DNA from: Pinus tabuliformis
Lineage: Eukaryota; Streptophyta; Pinopsida; Pinales; Pinaceae
Direction of reading: 5' to 3'
Assembly: GCA_031772625.1 (NCBI GenBank)
Contig: CM062817.1
Coordinates: forward strand, 950,334,327-950,398,326
DNA: 64,000 bases
Within the stretch, counting starts at the first letter, position 1. Every line of letters begins with the position of its first letter. The notes under the pieces were generated by a model. That model was not told the DNA's origin, did no database searches, and saw only the letters and a list, made by a program, of their open reading frames with translations. This document shows, one piece after another, positions 35,890 through 48,588 of the stretch. The position numbers and the translations under genes are program-made.

Positions 35890-38800
35890 CGATGTTTACA
35901 TACTGCAAAATAGATTTGGGTAAGCCTCTTTCATAACCTGTTCATTATCCCAGGTGACTTCCTCTAGCCCAAATTGATTCCATTACATTTTAACTTAGGT
36001 GATAACTTGCTATCGCAACATTACTTCTCTCCGAGTGAGTATACCCAAAGGTTCGACCAATAACTCACCTTTTGGTTCAACCTACACACAGTATGGAAAA
36101 ATTATTCAAATTTTCTTTGGCAACCCTTTTCTGCATATTATTATAATAAACAATGTTTCCTATGACTGTTTAAGTTACATGTATATCGTTCCAATTTATT
36201 ATATGGTTAGGATCATATACATACTTTTTTAACACAAAAACATGAAATACATTATGCACACATTAATCAACTATGTGATATGTTCTAAGACTCGTAGGAA
36301 ATAACTATGCCTATACCTTCCTTGCTGGCATCTGTACAAACAATATATTCGTATTTGGGTCTGCAATACTTAAAATAGGTGCAGTGGTAAGAAAATGTTT
36401 TAATCGGTTAAAGCTTTTTTGACAATCCATGGCTGAAGTGAATGTTTTCCCTTTCTTTTGGAAATAGTTAATGGGATATGCCACCCTGGAGAACCCTTCA
36501 ACAAATCTCCTATAGTATTTGGCCAGAACCATGAATTATCTTATATCAGCAACGTTCTTTGGTACTGACCATTCGATTATGGTTTTTATTTTTTCTAAGT
36601 CCACATCAATCCCATCCTTCATAATGATATGTACTAAATACTAAATTTTCTCTTTAAATAAATCACATTTGTTGTAATTTGCATACAACTGATTCTCCCT
36701 CAATGTTTGGAGAACAATTCGTAGGTTCTCCTTATGCTCTTCTACAATATTATGGGAATATATCAATATATCATCAATAAATATTAGCACAAACTTATCG
36801 AAATATTGATGAAAAACATTGTTTATTAGACACATAAAGGTCGTGGGAGGATTATTTAACCTGAGTGGTAAAACAATGAACTCATAATGTTCATAACGAA
36901 TCCTAAATGTTGTTTTGGCTATATCTTCCTCTTTTATTCTAATTTGGTGGTAACCCGAGCAAAGATCAATCTTCGAAAATATGGTAGCTCCCTTCACTTG
37001 GTAAAAAAAATCATCAATACGAGTTAAACGGTATTTGTTCTTGACTATTGATTTGTTTAGATGTCGATAATCCATACATAATCATAAGGTTCCATCTTTC
37101 TTCTTGACGAAGGGTACGGGAGCTCCCTAAGGTGATACACTAAGACGGATATACCTTTTATCAAGTAGTTCCTATAGCTACATTTTCAATTCTTTTAGTT
37201 CTGGTACGCTCATGCAATAAGGAGCCTGGGAGACACGGGAAGTTCTATGGATCAACTCAATAGTAAAATATATATCCCTCTTTGGAGGAAGTCTCGGAAT
37301 CTCCTCAGGAAATACGTCTGAAAATTTTTGTACCACAGGTATATTTTCTAAAGTAACAAATTTTTCCTTTGAATTAATATACCCTACCTATATTGCATAA
37401 AGTTGACATCCTTTTTGTATATATTTTTGTAATTTGGAAGTTGTTACTGGTCTTAATTTCAGTGGTCTTTAATGTATACCTTGAATTTCCCATCTTATAC
37501 CTTCTTCATGTATGTAATTAATAGTTTTGTCTCTACAGTTAATGAGGGACCAACGTTTCTCCAACATGTCCACACCCATTAGGCATCATATGATCCTAAA
37601 GGTAAAACATTCAAGTCTTCCATAATAGGTTAAACTACTAGCTCTAGAGGGCAATTGCTGACTTTAGCCAACACCCTTCTCTTCGCTCCCGTGGCGAGTT
37701 GTTCTAGCCAGGGGCTCTTAAATTTAATAGCTTGTAAGCAACATTTTTCAACCATTTTGGGACTTACATAACTTAAGGTAGCTCGCGGATGAATCAAAAT
37801 AATTATAATTTGGTCGAATATCTTACCTTCGAATTGTAACATTATAGGTTGGTACTCAACCTCATGATCCTCGAGGGAAACATTGAATTTAGGGATACTT
37901 CTCGCCACCTCTCCAACTGTTGATTCTTCTTGGATCTTCTTAACTTGATGAGTTCCTTTATGATATGAACAGTTTTTAACATAGTATGGTCCTCCACATC
38001 CCTAGCACTGTACTAGGGGTCTAACAACTGTTTCCACCTCAGTCTTACTAGATTTCTCATTTGTCCTAGACTCACTTGGGAATTTGAATCTAGGTTGATT
38101 TCTATTCACATTTCTAATTGGTTGACCTTTATAGGATCCCTTGTTGATAATAGTATTATTTCATTTACTGCCTGGTGTAAACATAATTCCCTTTTTATCA
38201 TTCCATATCTTTCCTCCATCTCCCTTTTGCCTAGTTTGCTGATAGTAGAGATGAGCCTTTCATACAACTTCATCCATAGTTTTTGGATTGTCAAATTTGA
38301 GATGTTCTTTCATAAATAACGACAAACTGCTGATAAATATTTGTACCTTCCCGTATGTAGGGGACGCATCACAACAAGGATGTGAATTTCGCTATGAATT
38401 ATTCATAGATAACTGACCCAGTCGAAGGTCGTGAAACTATTTTTCCTTTTTATCGTAAAATTGTTTAGTTAAATAGTTTTCCCTAATATACTTTTGAAAA
38501 TTTTCCCAAGTTACATTGTGTTCATTTACTCCACGTACCTTCTTCACCTCCTTCCACCATAAGATGCCTTTTCCTTGCAGTTGGTAGATGGATAAGTGAG
38601 ACTTTAGATTGTGATCATATTCATACAACTGAAAGTACTTATTCATATTAATAAGCCAAGCTTAAACAGCCTCCTCATGTTCACCATCAAATATGGGAGG
38701 TTTTAACTTTCGAAATTCGCCTTGCAACGAAATTTTCTGCCTCTTTTTTCTTTTTGTGATCTACTACATTATTGGATTCTTCCTCTTGGATTCTCTTCAC

Positions 38801-39212
38801 CACCTTGTTTTTCCATATTTTCATTTCTGAATTCTTGATCACTGGTCATGTTCCCATGTCTAGGACTAAGAATGAGTTGTCATTGATTCTGTCTATCACA
38901 AAAGCTCTTCATAATCTTCTCTTTTTCTTGCAGCAGTCTCTCATTGTCTACCCGCAACCTGGCCATCTCATCCTTCAATTCTTGTACAGTTTCCAAAATG
39001 GCAGCATTGGTGTTGCACAACTCCTCCCCCAACTGTACCCATAATCCAGGATTAGTTTCTGGAAAGGACGTTGGTCCCGTTTCCATCACGGATCTGAGTG
39101 GTGTAAATCCATTCCTCCTCATGATGGTTTCTTTTCTGGGCACATCACAAATGTTGTTATTCATTCGTTCTCCAGAGGTATCAGCTTTGCAACCTGAGCA
39201 CTCTGATACCAT
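35890..39212 (-). pseudogene. Chromovirus gag-pol remnant (gag, protease, RT, chromodomain tail)
   Basis: Minus strand. The gag N-terminus (38880-39212, with a coiled-coil EMARLRVDNERLLQEKEK) is followed by the capsid part with LQGKGILWWKEVKK (38437-38646). A broken knuckle, CGGPYYVKNC, lies near 37990. The protease region (37630-37908) reads HPRATLSYVSPK where the family has DSGA-SYIS. RT has MDYRHLNKSIVKNKYRL and an intact FIDDILIY (36641-37075). A piece of the RT/RNase H junction (YYRRFVEGFSRVAYPI) lies at 36311-36532. Then comes a tail near 35920-36070 with EVTWDNEQVMKEAYP, resembling the chromodomain end. RNase H and integrase are missing, and stops are frequent. Confidence 0.85.
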
Positions 39213-39213
39213 T

Positions 39214-41719
39214 TGTCACAAACCTTCAGTAAAATTATCAGGTGAAAGAGTAAATCACCACTCACACACACACACACACATATATATTTTAAAATAATCG
39301 GTAATAAACATTAAAATAAAGTTCTTATTACATCTTTCATTTTCGTCCTACTAAAATTTATTGCTATGTACATAATTTTCCTAGTGCATAAATCTTGACC
39401 TTACCATTTTCGAACTTTACATTCAAATTGTTTTCCGTATTAAATGACATTATTATGTTCGAATGGCTTAAACCGGCATTTGGGGTTCTATGTTCATTAT
39501 ACACCTATAGTCTGGCTATATGAAACCTACACCCCTAGAATTGGTGCGACCAAGGTTCTGGATCCTTCCGAGTGCTTCACAATTGTTATCCATTTTCTCG
39601 GGTAGGGTTCCCCATCCACGACTCTCGGTAAGGTGATTTCATCAAATGGCGGATGATGAAGCCCTAATTCCTATTGTGAATTCCCACCGAATAACTTCGA
39701 CATTTTTCCCGCTTTCTTGCAGGAGTTCTCAGTTCCATCCCTTGGCTTCAGGGTTTCATTCAGGAGGTTTTTTTTATCTCTCTATTGACACTGATGTTAT
39801 TTTTGTCCTTACCACAAATCCGCCATGACAGCCTTATTCATATGTTCGGTTTTCAGATTTGTCGGAGTCATTGTAACACTCACCACCCAGAAGGAGGCAA
39901 CTAATCTCATTAGTCAAGCCCAGGTAACAATGTTTCTCTCTTGGTATAATGTTGACTTGCTTATTTAATTAATCAATCTTCTTAATGATTGCCTTCTTTT
40001 GGTTAGGTTTTGCCGAAGGGTTTCAACCTTCTTGTAGACTGGAATGTCTTGCTAAAGACTCTATCCCTATTCAATCAATCGATTTGTAGAATATTGTTGA
40101 ATTGTAACTTTGTCTAGACACCGGGTAATGTGGACAACTTGTGTCATGAAAGTCACGGGGTTTTGAAATTCAAAGAGACATAATTAATATCTTGCTAGCT
40201 CTTTAAATTTCTTCAATTAAAATATACTTTAGATTTTATAATATTCTTTAGACTTGTATATTGAAGGTCTGTTACTATATTCCTTGTTCCTTTTATAAAC
40301 ATACTTTTCCGGCTTAAGTTATTCATTCTGAGAATGGAGCGGTTGTTCTATATTTTGAAATTATTTGTGCGGACCTTAATGTTTATAAACATCTCTTAAT
40401 AGAATGATAGTTTTTGTTTGTATTTATACCAATTGAACCTTATAAGCCATTGTACTTTGACTATCTAATTTTTTGGCTATTTCGGCAGGGTTTTTCCCAC
40501 AGAGGGTTACCCAGATGGATGTTTCGTATATCTTAGGCGACCTAGATCTGACCAGGGTTTAATCCTCTGGTTCAAACTTAATGATTATTGAATTGTTTCA
40601 TTACTAATAATCTTTATTCTTCTACTTACAATTCATTCCAACTTTCTTTTCTTCTTTTAAATTGGCAATTCTAATTTTGTTTGTATTTGACTTTGTTGAT
40701 ATCTATCATCGGTAACCCTAATATCCTTAGGGTTTGCAGTGGTATTTGACATTATTGTATCGTGGATATCTATAACTTGATATCATAACATTTAAATTTG
40801 GTTTTTTAACTACTTATGAGGATATTTGCTTACCCGTTATTGCGATTGTTTTCCATAATCAATTATATGGGTATATTTTCTTTTAGTTTTCCACACAGAA
40901 ATTTCCAAAGCAAACTCTACTCAGAATCGATTCATCCTTGCTTACTCATTTATCACTTCTCTTTGTAAGATTGTATAGGTTATCTAGACTTAAAGATTTG
41001 ATTTCCCTAAATGGTAACTGATAATCTTGTTTTATAGTTTCTTCTCTATTTATATTCCCTCTGTTAAACCAATTTTTGTTTTAGAACATAGCAGTAAGAA
41101 CATGTACTTTCTTTTTGAAAGAAATTAAGCCTTTACTCAACAAAACATTTAACTTTTCAACTAGAAAATAAGTCTTTTACTCAAAGATCACATGCAACTT
41201 TCAAACATAAGTAAACACTTATATGAGTTCTATGCCAAATTCATGTCGATTGCTTAGTCCCACTCTCAATTCTGGTCTGCGAAGAACTTCCCAACCATGA
41301 GATCAACTTCCTCACATGCAGGATGTTCATAACTATAGGCTTTCATACACTGTGGCTATCTAGTCCTAACCAACTTAGCTTCATTTTTCCTTAATGATCC
41401 CATCTGACCATCACATATTCCTCGTTTGAGTTCATTCCTTTCTCGACCTCAGGTACGCATACTCTCTTGATCTTTTCCTTGAGAATAAATCTCCAAAGAA
41501 GTAGTTAGGGGTAGGTAACCGCCTACCCTAACTACCTGACATGTGAGAAATACATGATATATCAACTTATTATTTCTTTAGACATCCTAAGCCAAAATAC
41601 TTGATGTATAAACTTATTATTTCTTTAGAATTCCGGCGGACATCATAAGTTTATACTTCATGTATAAAATTCTTATAATCTACAGTAATTTAATATTTAC
41701 AATTACCGCGGACATCATA
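39214..41719 (-). repeat. 5' LTR of the chromovirus
   Basis: 2506 bp, without the SINE. A (CA)n stretch near 39254-39282 occupies the position next to where the SINE went in the other LTR. The outer end reads ATCATA where the other copy has ATCACA. Confidence 0.9.
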
Positions 41720-41724
41720 TAATA

Positions 41725-43116
41725 CCAATTTTAAGTCTTTCCTTATCTCAATATTATGTGGTAAAAATCCAAAATAAAAACTAATCCATTTACATGATGA
41801 ATCTTTCACGAACATTTGTTTCTAAATACGTAAAATGTAAATTCGGTAACTTTCAGTTTTTCTAAATATATAAAAAATAATAATTTACAACTTTCAAAAA
41901 TAAAAAAGGTCTAAAATTCAGATGATTAAATCTTAAATATTAATAATTATATGAAACAAAAAGAAATAATATTTTAGAAATATTTGAAAGATAATATTTT
42001 CATTATTTATATAAAAAAAAAAAAAAATTATAATCAATTTATCAAATACAAAGTATAGAAAATTTATTGTAAACTATTATTTATAATTAATATAAAAGTT
42101 AAAACAATTTTATTAATAATATTATTATTAATTAATATAAAACTTAATATTTATTATAAACTTTTATAATACATAAAAAAATAAAAATAATGAAAAAAAA
42201 TAAATTAAATAATAATATTAAATTTGTAAAATATATATTATATAATTAATTTTCTCACTCAACGTTAACCATCATCATCATAATTAATTTTCTATTATTA
42301 CAATTTTTATTTTTTATAATTTTATTTAAAAATTAAAATAATAATATTTTTGACACACATGTTGTTTTAATATTATTATGATAAATAAAAATGTTAATCA
42401 ATAATGGTAAATGGAAATTAATCCATTTGTGTAAAGGACACTCTTCCATTTCCAAATATATAAAAAATAAATATTTTACAATTAAAAAAATCGTGAAAAC
42501 ATGTTTAAAAGTTGGTATGCATTTACATTTAAGATACAAAATATGTTATCTTTTTCGATAACATATGGATAGCTTTTTCGATCTCTCGATGACTTTTTGG
42601 AGATGGAATAAATATAAATTTTTTTTGTGTACAATAAAATTTCTACGACAAAGGTGATGAAATGTCACCTACGCTTTACATTTTTACGATATTATTCATG
42701 CTGGTCATACATTTTACCATCACATTTCATTTCATAAGCTGTTGGGTTCGTACTTTATCACCAGATTATTAGACTCACTTTTGTCGTATAAAAATTAGTA
42801 TAAAAAATTGGCACTCAGAAGTTCTGCACGGAGAAGGAAATTTCTTTGCATACCGAAATATCCGCCACGTTTATTTCTCTCCTCACTGGAAAGCAATGTT
42901 AATATTTAGACGATAATACCAACAATAATACCAATGTTAATTTTGAGACCATAATATTTTACAGATTTCGTGCTAACGAGTACGCTGAACGTGGACGGAA
43001 TATTGATGGTATTTACACTTCAATTGTCTCGTGGCTATCAATTTATGCTCCAAATTCGATCTCCGCCTCACACTTTCGATCGAATATTTTAATGTGGAAC
43101 ATCTTTTCTACATTAC
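41725..43116. other. AT-rich spacer; right copy of the dispersed direct repeat
   Basis: Extremely AT-rich from 41750 to 42540, with no gene. 42563-42872 is the partner of 32378-32757. The last 100 bp before 43117 may be former promoter sequence of the SABATH gene, cut off by the copia insertion. Confidence 0.5.
42563..42872 (+). repeat. Direct repeat, right copy
   Basis: Same ordered blocks as 32378-32757 (ATGGATAGCTTTTTC, CACCTACGCTTTACATTTTT, GGTCATACATTTTAC). Without the 8.5-kb chromovirus the two copies would lie under 2 kb apart. Confidence 0.7.
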
Positions 43117-43378
43117 TGTGTGTAAATATAAATTTTCACTCATATCACATAAGTTACGGTTTTTATATTGATCAAACAAAACTTAATACTTATAATGAAC
43201 TTGGTGAAGGGTATTTAACCTTTTCAACTAGCGACTCGCCTAAAATATGTTGACATGCAACTACACATCGAAATTCGTCTATCACTTAAATCGACTTGAC
43301 TCAAACCTCAACACTTAGTTAACTGACTCTCTAATTTTAGCCAACCCCTCATGCAGGAGTAATTAGCTTATTTTAACA
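43117..43378 (-). repeat. 3' LTR of the short-LTR copia element
   Basis: Clear match to 48157-48416 from about 43148 onward (TATATTGATCAAACAAAAC, GGTGAAGGGTATTTAACC, GGAGTAATTAGCTTATT), ending TTAACA. Confidence 0.85.
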
Positions 43379-43439
43379 CTCCCCCTTAATTATGACCGCT
43401 AAACTAAAACATTACTCATGACAACTCAAACATGCGTAG

Positions 43440-46400
43440 TAGTCTATGTCTCAGCTAGGTTTAGAACACCCAAATTTCTTCTATGAAACTCAAACACATC
43501 TTTTGCTAATGACTTAATAAATATATCAGCCAATTGAACACTAGATTTACAAGGCTTCAAGTGAACTTCTCCATTTCTCACAAGTTCTCTAATAAAGTGA
43601 TTTCTAGTATCAATATGCTTGCTCTTCTGATGAAACACATTATTCTTGGATAGTGCAATCGCTGAGGTGTTGTCACAATATATTGTTGTTAATCCTTGTT
43701 GTTTCTACTTGATTCCAATAAATACTCTCTTCTTAACCACACTGCTTGACATGATGTTGTTGTTGTTGCTACATATAATTCTTCTGTTGACAAAAGTTTC
43801 ACAATGGGCTCCTTCTTAGATGCCCATGAAATCACACCTGAACCAAGATGAAAAACATAACCAAAAGTGCTCTTCCTATCATCCAAATTGCCAGCAAAAT
43901 CACTATATGTGTATCCAAAAAAATCTTTTTTTTTTGCTTGCATACATTATGCCATAATCTCTCGTTCCTACTATGTATCTCAAAATTCTTTTTCCTGCAC
44001 TCCAATGTGTGTCTTTTGGAATCTCCATAAATCTGGAAATCAATCTCACTTCTTGCATGATATTCGGTGTTGTAGTTTTCAGATACATAAGGTTGCCAAC
44101 CAATCTTTTGAATAGAGTTGGATTGACATCTGATCCTTCATCATCCTTGCTTAACTTTGCACCTGTTGCAACTTGTAAAGGGACAAGGTTTCCAATTTTC
44201 TATCCTAAATCTTTTCAACAAATCTTTGGCATATTTATTTTGACAAATAAAAGTTCATTTTTCAGATTGCTCAACTTTTATGCCAAGAAAATATTTTATG
44301 AGACCAAGATCTGTCATCTCAAATTCTTTTATCATGGCTGCTTTAAATTCATCTAACTCAAAATCACCTGTAAAGATCATGTCATCAACATATAAGTAAA
44401 CAATCAAGATCTGTCCATGATCATTTACATTTGTGTACAAGGTAGGTTCAATGTTACTTCTGCAAAATCCATTCTTGATCATGTAGTTGTCAATTCTACT
44501 ATACCAAGCTCTAGGCGCTTGCTTCAGTCCATAGATCATTTTCTTCAGCCTGTAAAATTTATCTTCATTACCTTCAACTTCATATCCTAGAGGTTTATGA
44601 ACATAAATTTCTTCTTCTAGAATTCCGTTCAAGAACACTGCTTTCGCATCCATCTAATATACTTTCCACTTGTTCCGTGTTGTTGTGGCTAGAACTTCTC
44701 TTACAGTATCCAATCTGGCTACCGGAGCGAACGTTTCTCCAAAATCTATTCCTAGTTGCTGCGAGAATCCTTTTACTACAAGTCTAGCTTTAAATTTGTC
44801 AATTTCACCATTCTCATTCAACTTTGTCTTGTACACCAACTTTACACCAACGAAATTTTTGTGCTTTGGCAAATCAACCAAATTCCATGTATCATTCTTT
44901 TCAACAGCTTCAATTTCTTCATCCATGGCTTGCAACCAATTTTGATTTCTAATTTCTTCTTCAAACGAAGAAGGTTGGAATGACAACAATGCAAAATTTG
45001 AACTAACATCTAAATCATCATAAATATATTTCAAACTTCTCATCTTTATCTTACCATTACTTGATTCATCACTTGATTGAATGCTGGGAGAATATCGATC
45101 TATTGATCTACTTGAAAATCCATGCTGCTCTGAAAGTCTTGGAGTCCTTGTTGGTGTCCTCAACTGTGATTCTTGTTGCTCATTTTCTGCTACATCATCT
45201 TCTTCCATTAGTGGCATTTTTGCATCAATTGTTTTTTCTACAGTTCCATTCCATGACTCTTGTTCTTTAAAAACAACCTATTTGCTAATTATGGTCTTCT
45301 TTGTGGCAGGGTTATAAAATTTGTAAGATTTTTGATTGCTCACTATAATGAGTAAATATGTAGTTTTCACTTTTATCAACCAACTTACCTCTTCACTCCT
45401 TAGGCACATGTGCATAAGATACACATCCAAACACTCTGAGATGAGATACGCTACAATACATTCCTGACCATGCCTGTTACGATACTCTGTTCATCGCACT
45501 CTTTGTAGGAGATTTCTTGATCACATGAATAGAACACACAACTACTTCTGCCCAATACTCATTAGACAAGTTTCTCCCTTTCAACATGCTTCTTACCATG
45601 TTCATAATTTTCCTGTTCTTTCTCTCTGCTACACCATTCTGCTGCAGTGTGTATCTGGTTGCAAACTGGCTTCTGATTCCATGTTGTTTGTAGTAATCAT
45701 GGAATGCCTTTGAATCATATTCTCCACCACGATCTGACCTCAATACCTTATTCTATTGATCACTTTAGTTCTCTGCTAAGGCTTTGAATTCTTTGAACGT
45801 AGCAAAAGATTATGACTTCCACTTCAAGAAGTGAACCCAAGCCTTTTTGCTATAGTCATCAATGAAAGTGAGGAAGTAACAATTTCCACTAATTGACTAT
45901 GTCCTCATTCGTCCACACAAGTCTATATGCACTAGCTCAAGAGGTTGCTTTTCTTGGTATGAAACTCCCTTTGGAAAACTTTCACGGTGTTTCTTTCTCG
46001 AAATCCAACACTCACAAGTAATAGGAGGTTCTTTGATGGGAGGTAATCCTCTGGCCATATGTTTTTGCTACAACAATCTTAAACTAGAAAAGCGCAAGTG
46101 TCCAAACCGAAAGTGTCATAACCAATAATCATTAGAACATACAACTGTAAAATAACTGACCTGATCACTGTAATTCATAATTAGAGGAAATATTTTGTTT
46201 CTCACCATCTTCACCTTTGCTATCAATTACTTACTTGGGGAATTGTCATATATAACACATTCTTGACCTTGAACGATAACTCTATATCCTTTTTGTGTCA
46301 ATTGATCGACACTTATCAAATTATGTTTGAGACTAGGAACATAATATACTTTTGAGATTGTCTTTGGCTCCTATTGCTTGGACAGAATGTTGACCACTCC

Positions 46401-47480
46401 TTTACCAGCTACATCCATAGGCTTATCAGTCCCCAACTTTACCTCTTTTTTCAAAGATAAATCCAAATTTGCAACCAAATTCTTGTTTCCCGTCATGTGG
46501 TTACTACAATCGTTGTCCAATATCCACACATAATCAGACGGTTCATGCATGGTATGGCAAGGTAGGAACATGGAGTTAGTATTATTTGTATTACATTAGC
46601 TCTTTGGTTCCCTTGATCAACTATCTTCTTCCCACAATCACGAACATACTGACCAAATTTATTGCAATAATAACATCTCACCTTTGATTTGTCAAATCAT
46701 TTATTATTGCTGAAGTTTCTGGAGTTGCTTCCATTTTCATGCTCATGCTCTTCTCGGTCGTCTCTTTGACCACCATATTTTCTACCTCATCCTCTGCCTC
46801 TCTATCTACTTTTGGCTCAACCTCTGTCTCTTGAAATAGAAACCTAACTTTTGAAAGCAGTCTCTAAAGTAGAATCCTTATTTATGTCTATCCTCGCCGC
46901 ATGCGATAGAAGTGATCCCATTAACTCATAAACTGTTAATGATTCCAAATCCTTGGCTTCTTTTATGGTCGCTACCACAACACCAAATTTGGTAGAAAAC
47001 GATCTGAGGACCTTCTCAACCACTATTTGATCTTTCAGTTCTTCACCATAAATCTTTAACTAATTTACAACAGTTATGACAAGATTCATGAAAGAATCGA
47101 TCCTATGTCTCCTTCGTCTATAGACTTTCAAAATCTATCCTAGTATTCTGCAACTTAACAATATTAACTTTAGCCATACCTTTATAATTTATCACCAAAG
47201 TATCCCATGCTTCCTTTGTTGAAGACGTGATCATAGTCTTCTGGAACGCTTCTTAGTTCACTCCTTACTGGGTAAGCTACAACGCTTGTGCATTCTTCTT
47301 CTTGTCCTTCCTCCATTGTTCCCACTCTCCATTAGTGAGAGCTTGTTCTTCTACTTAATTCTTAGGTTCTAAAACCCCAAACTGGATATAATCCCAAACA
47401 TCATGTCCCTGCAACATGGTCGCCATATTAATTACCCACACATCATAATCTTTCCCAGTAAATGGTGGGAACTAGGGCTA
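43440..47480 (-). pseudogene. Copia gag-pol, decayed
   Basis: Minus strand. Gag occupies about 46500-47480, with a knuckle CYYCNKFGQYVRDC in which the His is replaced by Gln. The protease region has WILDNDCSNHMTGNK (46371-46571; DSGC in the family). The integrase piece MRSDRGGEYDSKAF and QQNGVAERKNRKIMNMVRSML (45477-45743) retains one D and E. RT runs through 44255-45217 with one stop at 44654 and an intact YLYVDDMIFTGD. RNase H pieces lie at 43444-44103. Frame changes and stops separate every domain. Confidence 0.88.
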
Positions 47481-47676
47481 GAAATTCGAGAAAGCCATCT
47501 TTCTTCAAAAAAATCTCTTTAAAAACCCTAAATTTCTCCTTTTATTAAAAAGCACCAAAGTTTATGTTTTCTACTAAAAAACAACTTTAAAAAAAACATC
47601 TTTTTCATATAACTTTACAAAAGCCCTTTTTGAAAACTTTAATAAAAATCCTTTTCACCACACCTTTAAAAAAACA

Positions 47677-47679
<3 letters not shown>

Positions 47680-47720
<41 letters not shown>
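47680..47720. repeat. (TA)n microsatellite inside the copia leader
   Basis: About 20 TA units between the primer-binding side and gag of the copia element. Confidence 0.95.
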
Positions 47721-47722
<2 letters not shown>

Positions 47723-48156
47723 TACCTCACTTATTAAAATGACCTCTTGAATTTGACCTTTGAATAAAGATCGTGACCTTTTATAACTTTTCGTGCCCTT
47801 CTGAAAAAGAACCACCCACATGAGCAAAAAAAAAATGAGAAAGGTACTCCACATGAGTTTGTTAACTTTAAAGTACGCCTTTGAAAACTTATAGAACTAC
47901 TTTGAAACTTCAACGAATGGTTTACACTAACACGTTGTTTTAATTCATACGTATGCGTGGTAACACCCCTCACGAAAGTGAAGCACTGTTAAGACAATTC
48001 TCTTTTGAGCCCTTGTGCATTATAACGCCTTGTATACAATATGTAAGGTGTGTTATAATTTCAACCAAGAAGAAAAAAATTCTCTCGTCTCTATGATGGG
48101 CTGCTGCTAATCTGTTCTCCCTTGTGACTCTTTGTAACCTCGCTCTGATACCAATT

Positions 48157-48416
48157 TGTCGGAGAGAGAGAGGAAACAAAACAAAAGTCACATGAGCTAC
48201 GATTCTTATATTGATCAAACAAAACGTGATAGTCACAATGAACCTGGTGAAGGGTATTTAACCTTTTCAACTAGCAACTTGCCTATGTTGACATGCAACC
48301 ACACACAAAAATTCATCTATCACCTCACTCGACTTGACTCAACATTCAACACTTAGTTAGATAACTCTCTAATTTTAGCCAACACCTCATGCGGGAGTAA
48401 TTAGCTTATTGTAACA
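48157..48416 (-). repeat. 5' LTR of the short-LTR copia element
   Basis: On the plus strand it begins TGTCGGAGAGAG next to the primer-binding site complement and ends TTGTAACA. Confidence 0.9.
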
Positions 48417-48498
48417 CATTCAACCTACTCATCACAACTCATATTTCAGACTGAATGTTCTTCCGAGTTTTTGCATCACTTCGAAATATTGTAGTCCA

Positions 48499-48588
48499 AT
48501 GGAGATGGTCAAAAACCTTGACAATGTGCTCAACATTAAGGGAGGAAATGGAGATTCAAGTTATGCCTACCATTCTCCATCTATGCAG
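48499..48588 (+). pseudogene. SABATH exon 1
   Basis: Begins MEMVKNLDNVLN and contains IKGGNGDSSYAYHSPSMQ, the family's N-terminal SAM/substrate-site motif (usually GGxGxxSYAxNSxxQ). It ends at the standard position after Gln. The donor has TT in place of GT. Only 82 bp separate the ATG from the copia LTR. Confidence 0.85.

Larger units (their letters stand above)
33188..41719 (-). mobile_element. Ty3/gypsy chromovirus with long LTRs and internal deletion, TSD TAATA
   Basis: TAATA flanks it on both sides (33183-33187 and 41720-41724). LTRs of about 2.5 kb (33188-35860 and 39214-41719) enclose a 3.35-kb interior. The primer site TGGTATCAGAG lies just inside the right LTR and a purine tract AGGGTGGGAAGA just inside the left one, fixing the minus orientation. 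The interior has gag, protease and RT, then jumps to a chromodomain-like tail, so most RNase H and all integrase are deleted. A SINE sits in the left LTR only. It is old and inactive. Confidence 0.92.
43117..48416 (-). mobile_element. Ty1/copia element with short LTRs
   Basis: LTRs of about 260 bp lie at 43117-43378 and 48157-48416. The primer site TTGGTATCAGAGC lies just inside the right LTR, and the polypurine tract AATTAAGGGGGAG just inside the left one. Minus orientation. The left outer edge is less certain because the first 35 bp of the LTRs have diverged. The flanks ATTAC and CATTC give no clean TSD. The right edge stands 82 bp before the ATG of the SABATH pseudogene, so the insertion probably hit its promoter or 5' UTR. 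Confidence 0.88.

Noticed and set aside
43106..48421. Clean TSD for the short-LTR copia element
   Set aside because: Left flank ATTAC and right flank CATTC agree only if one base is shifted, and the left LTR start is diverged. It is not claimed as a TSD.
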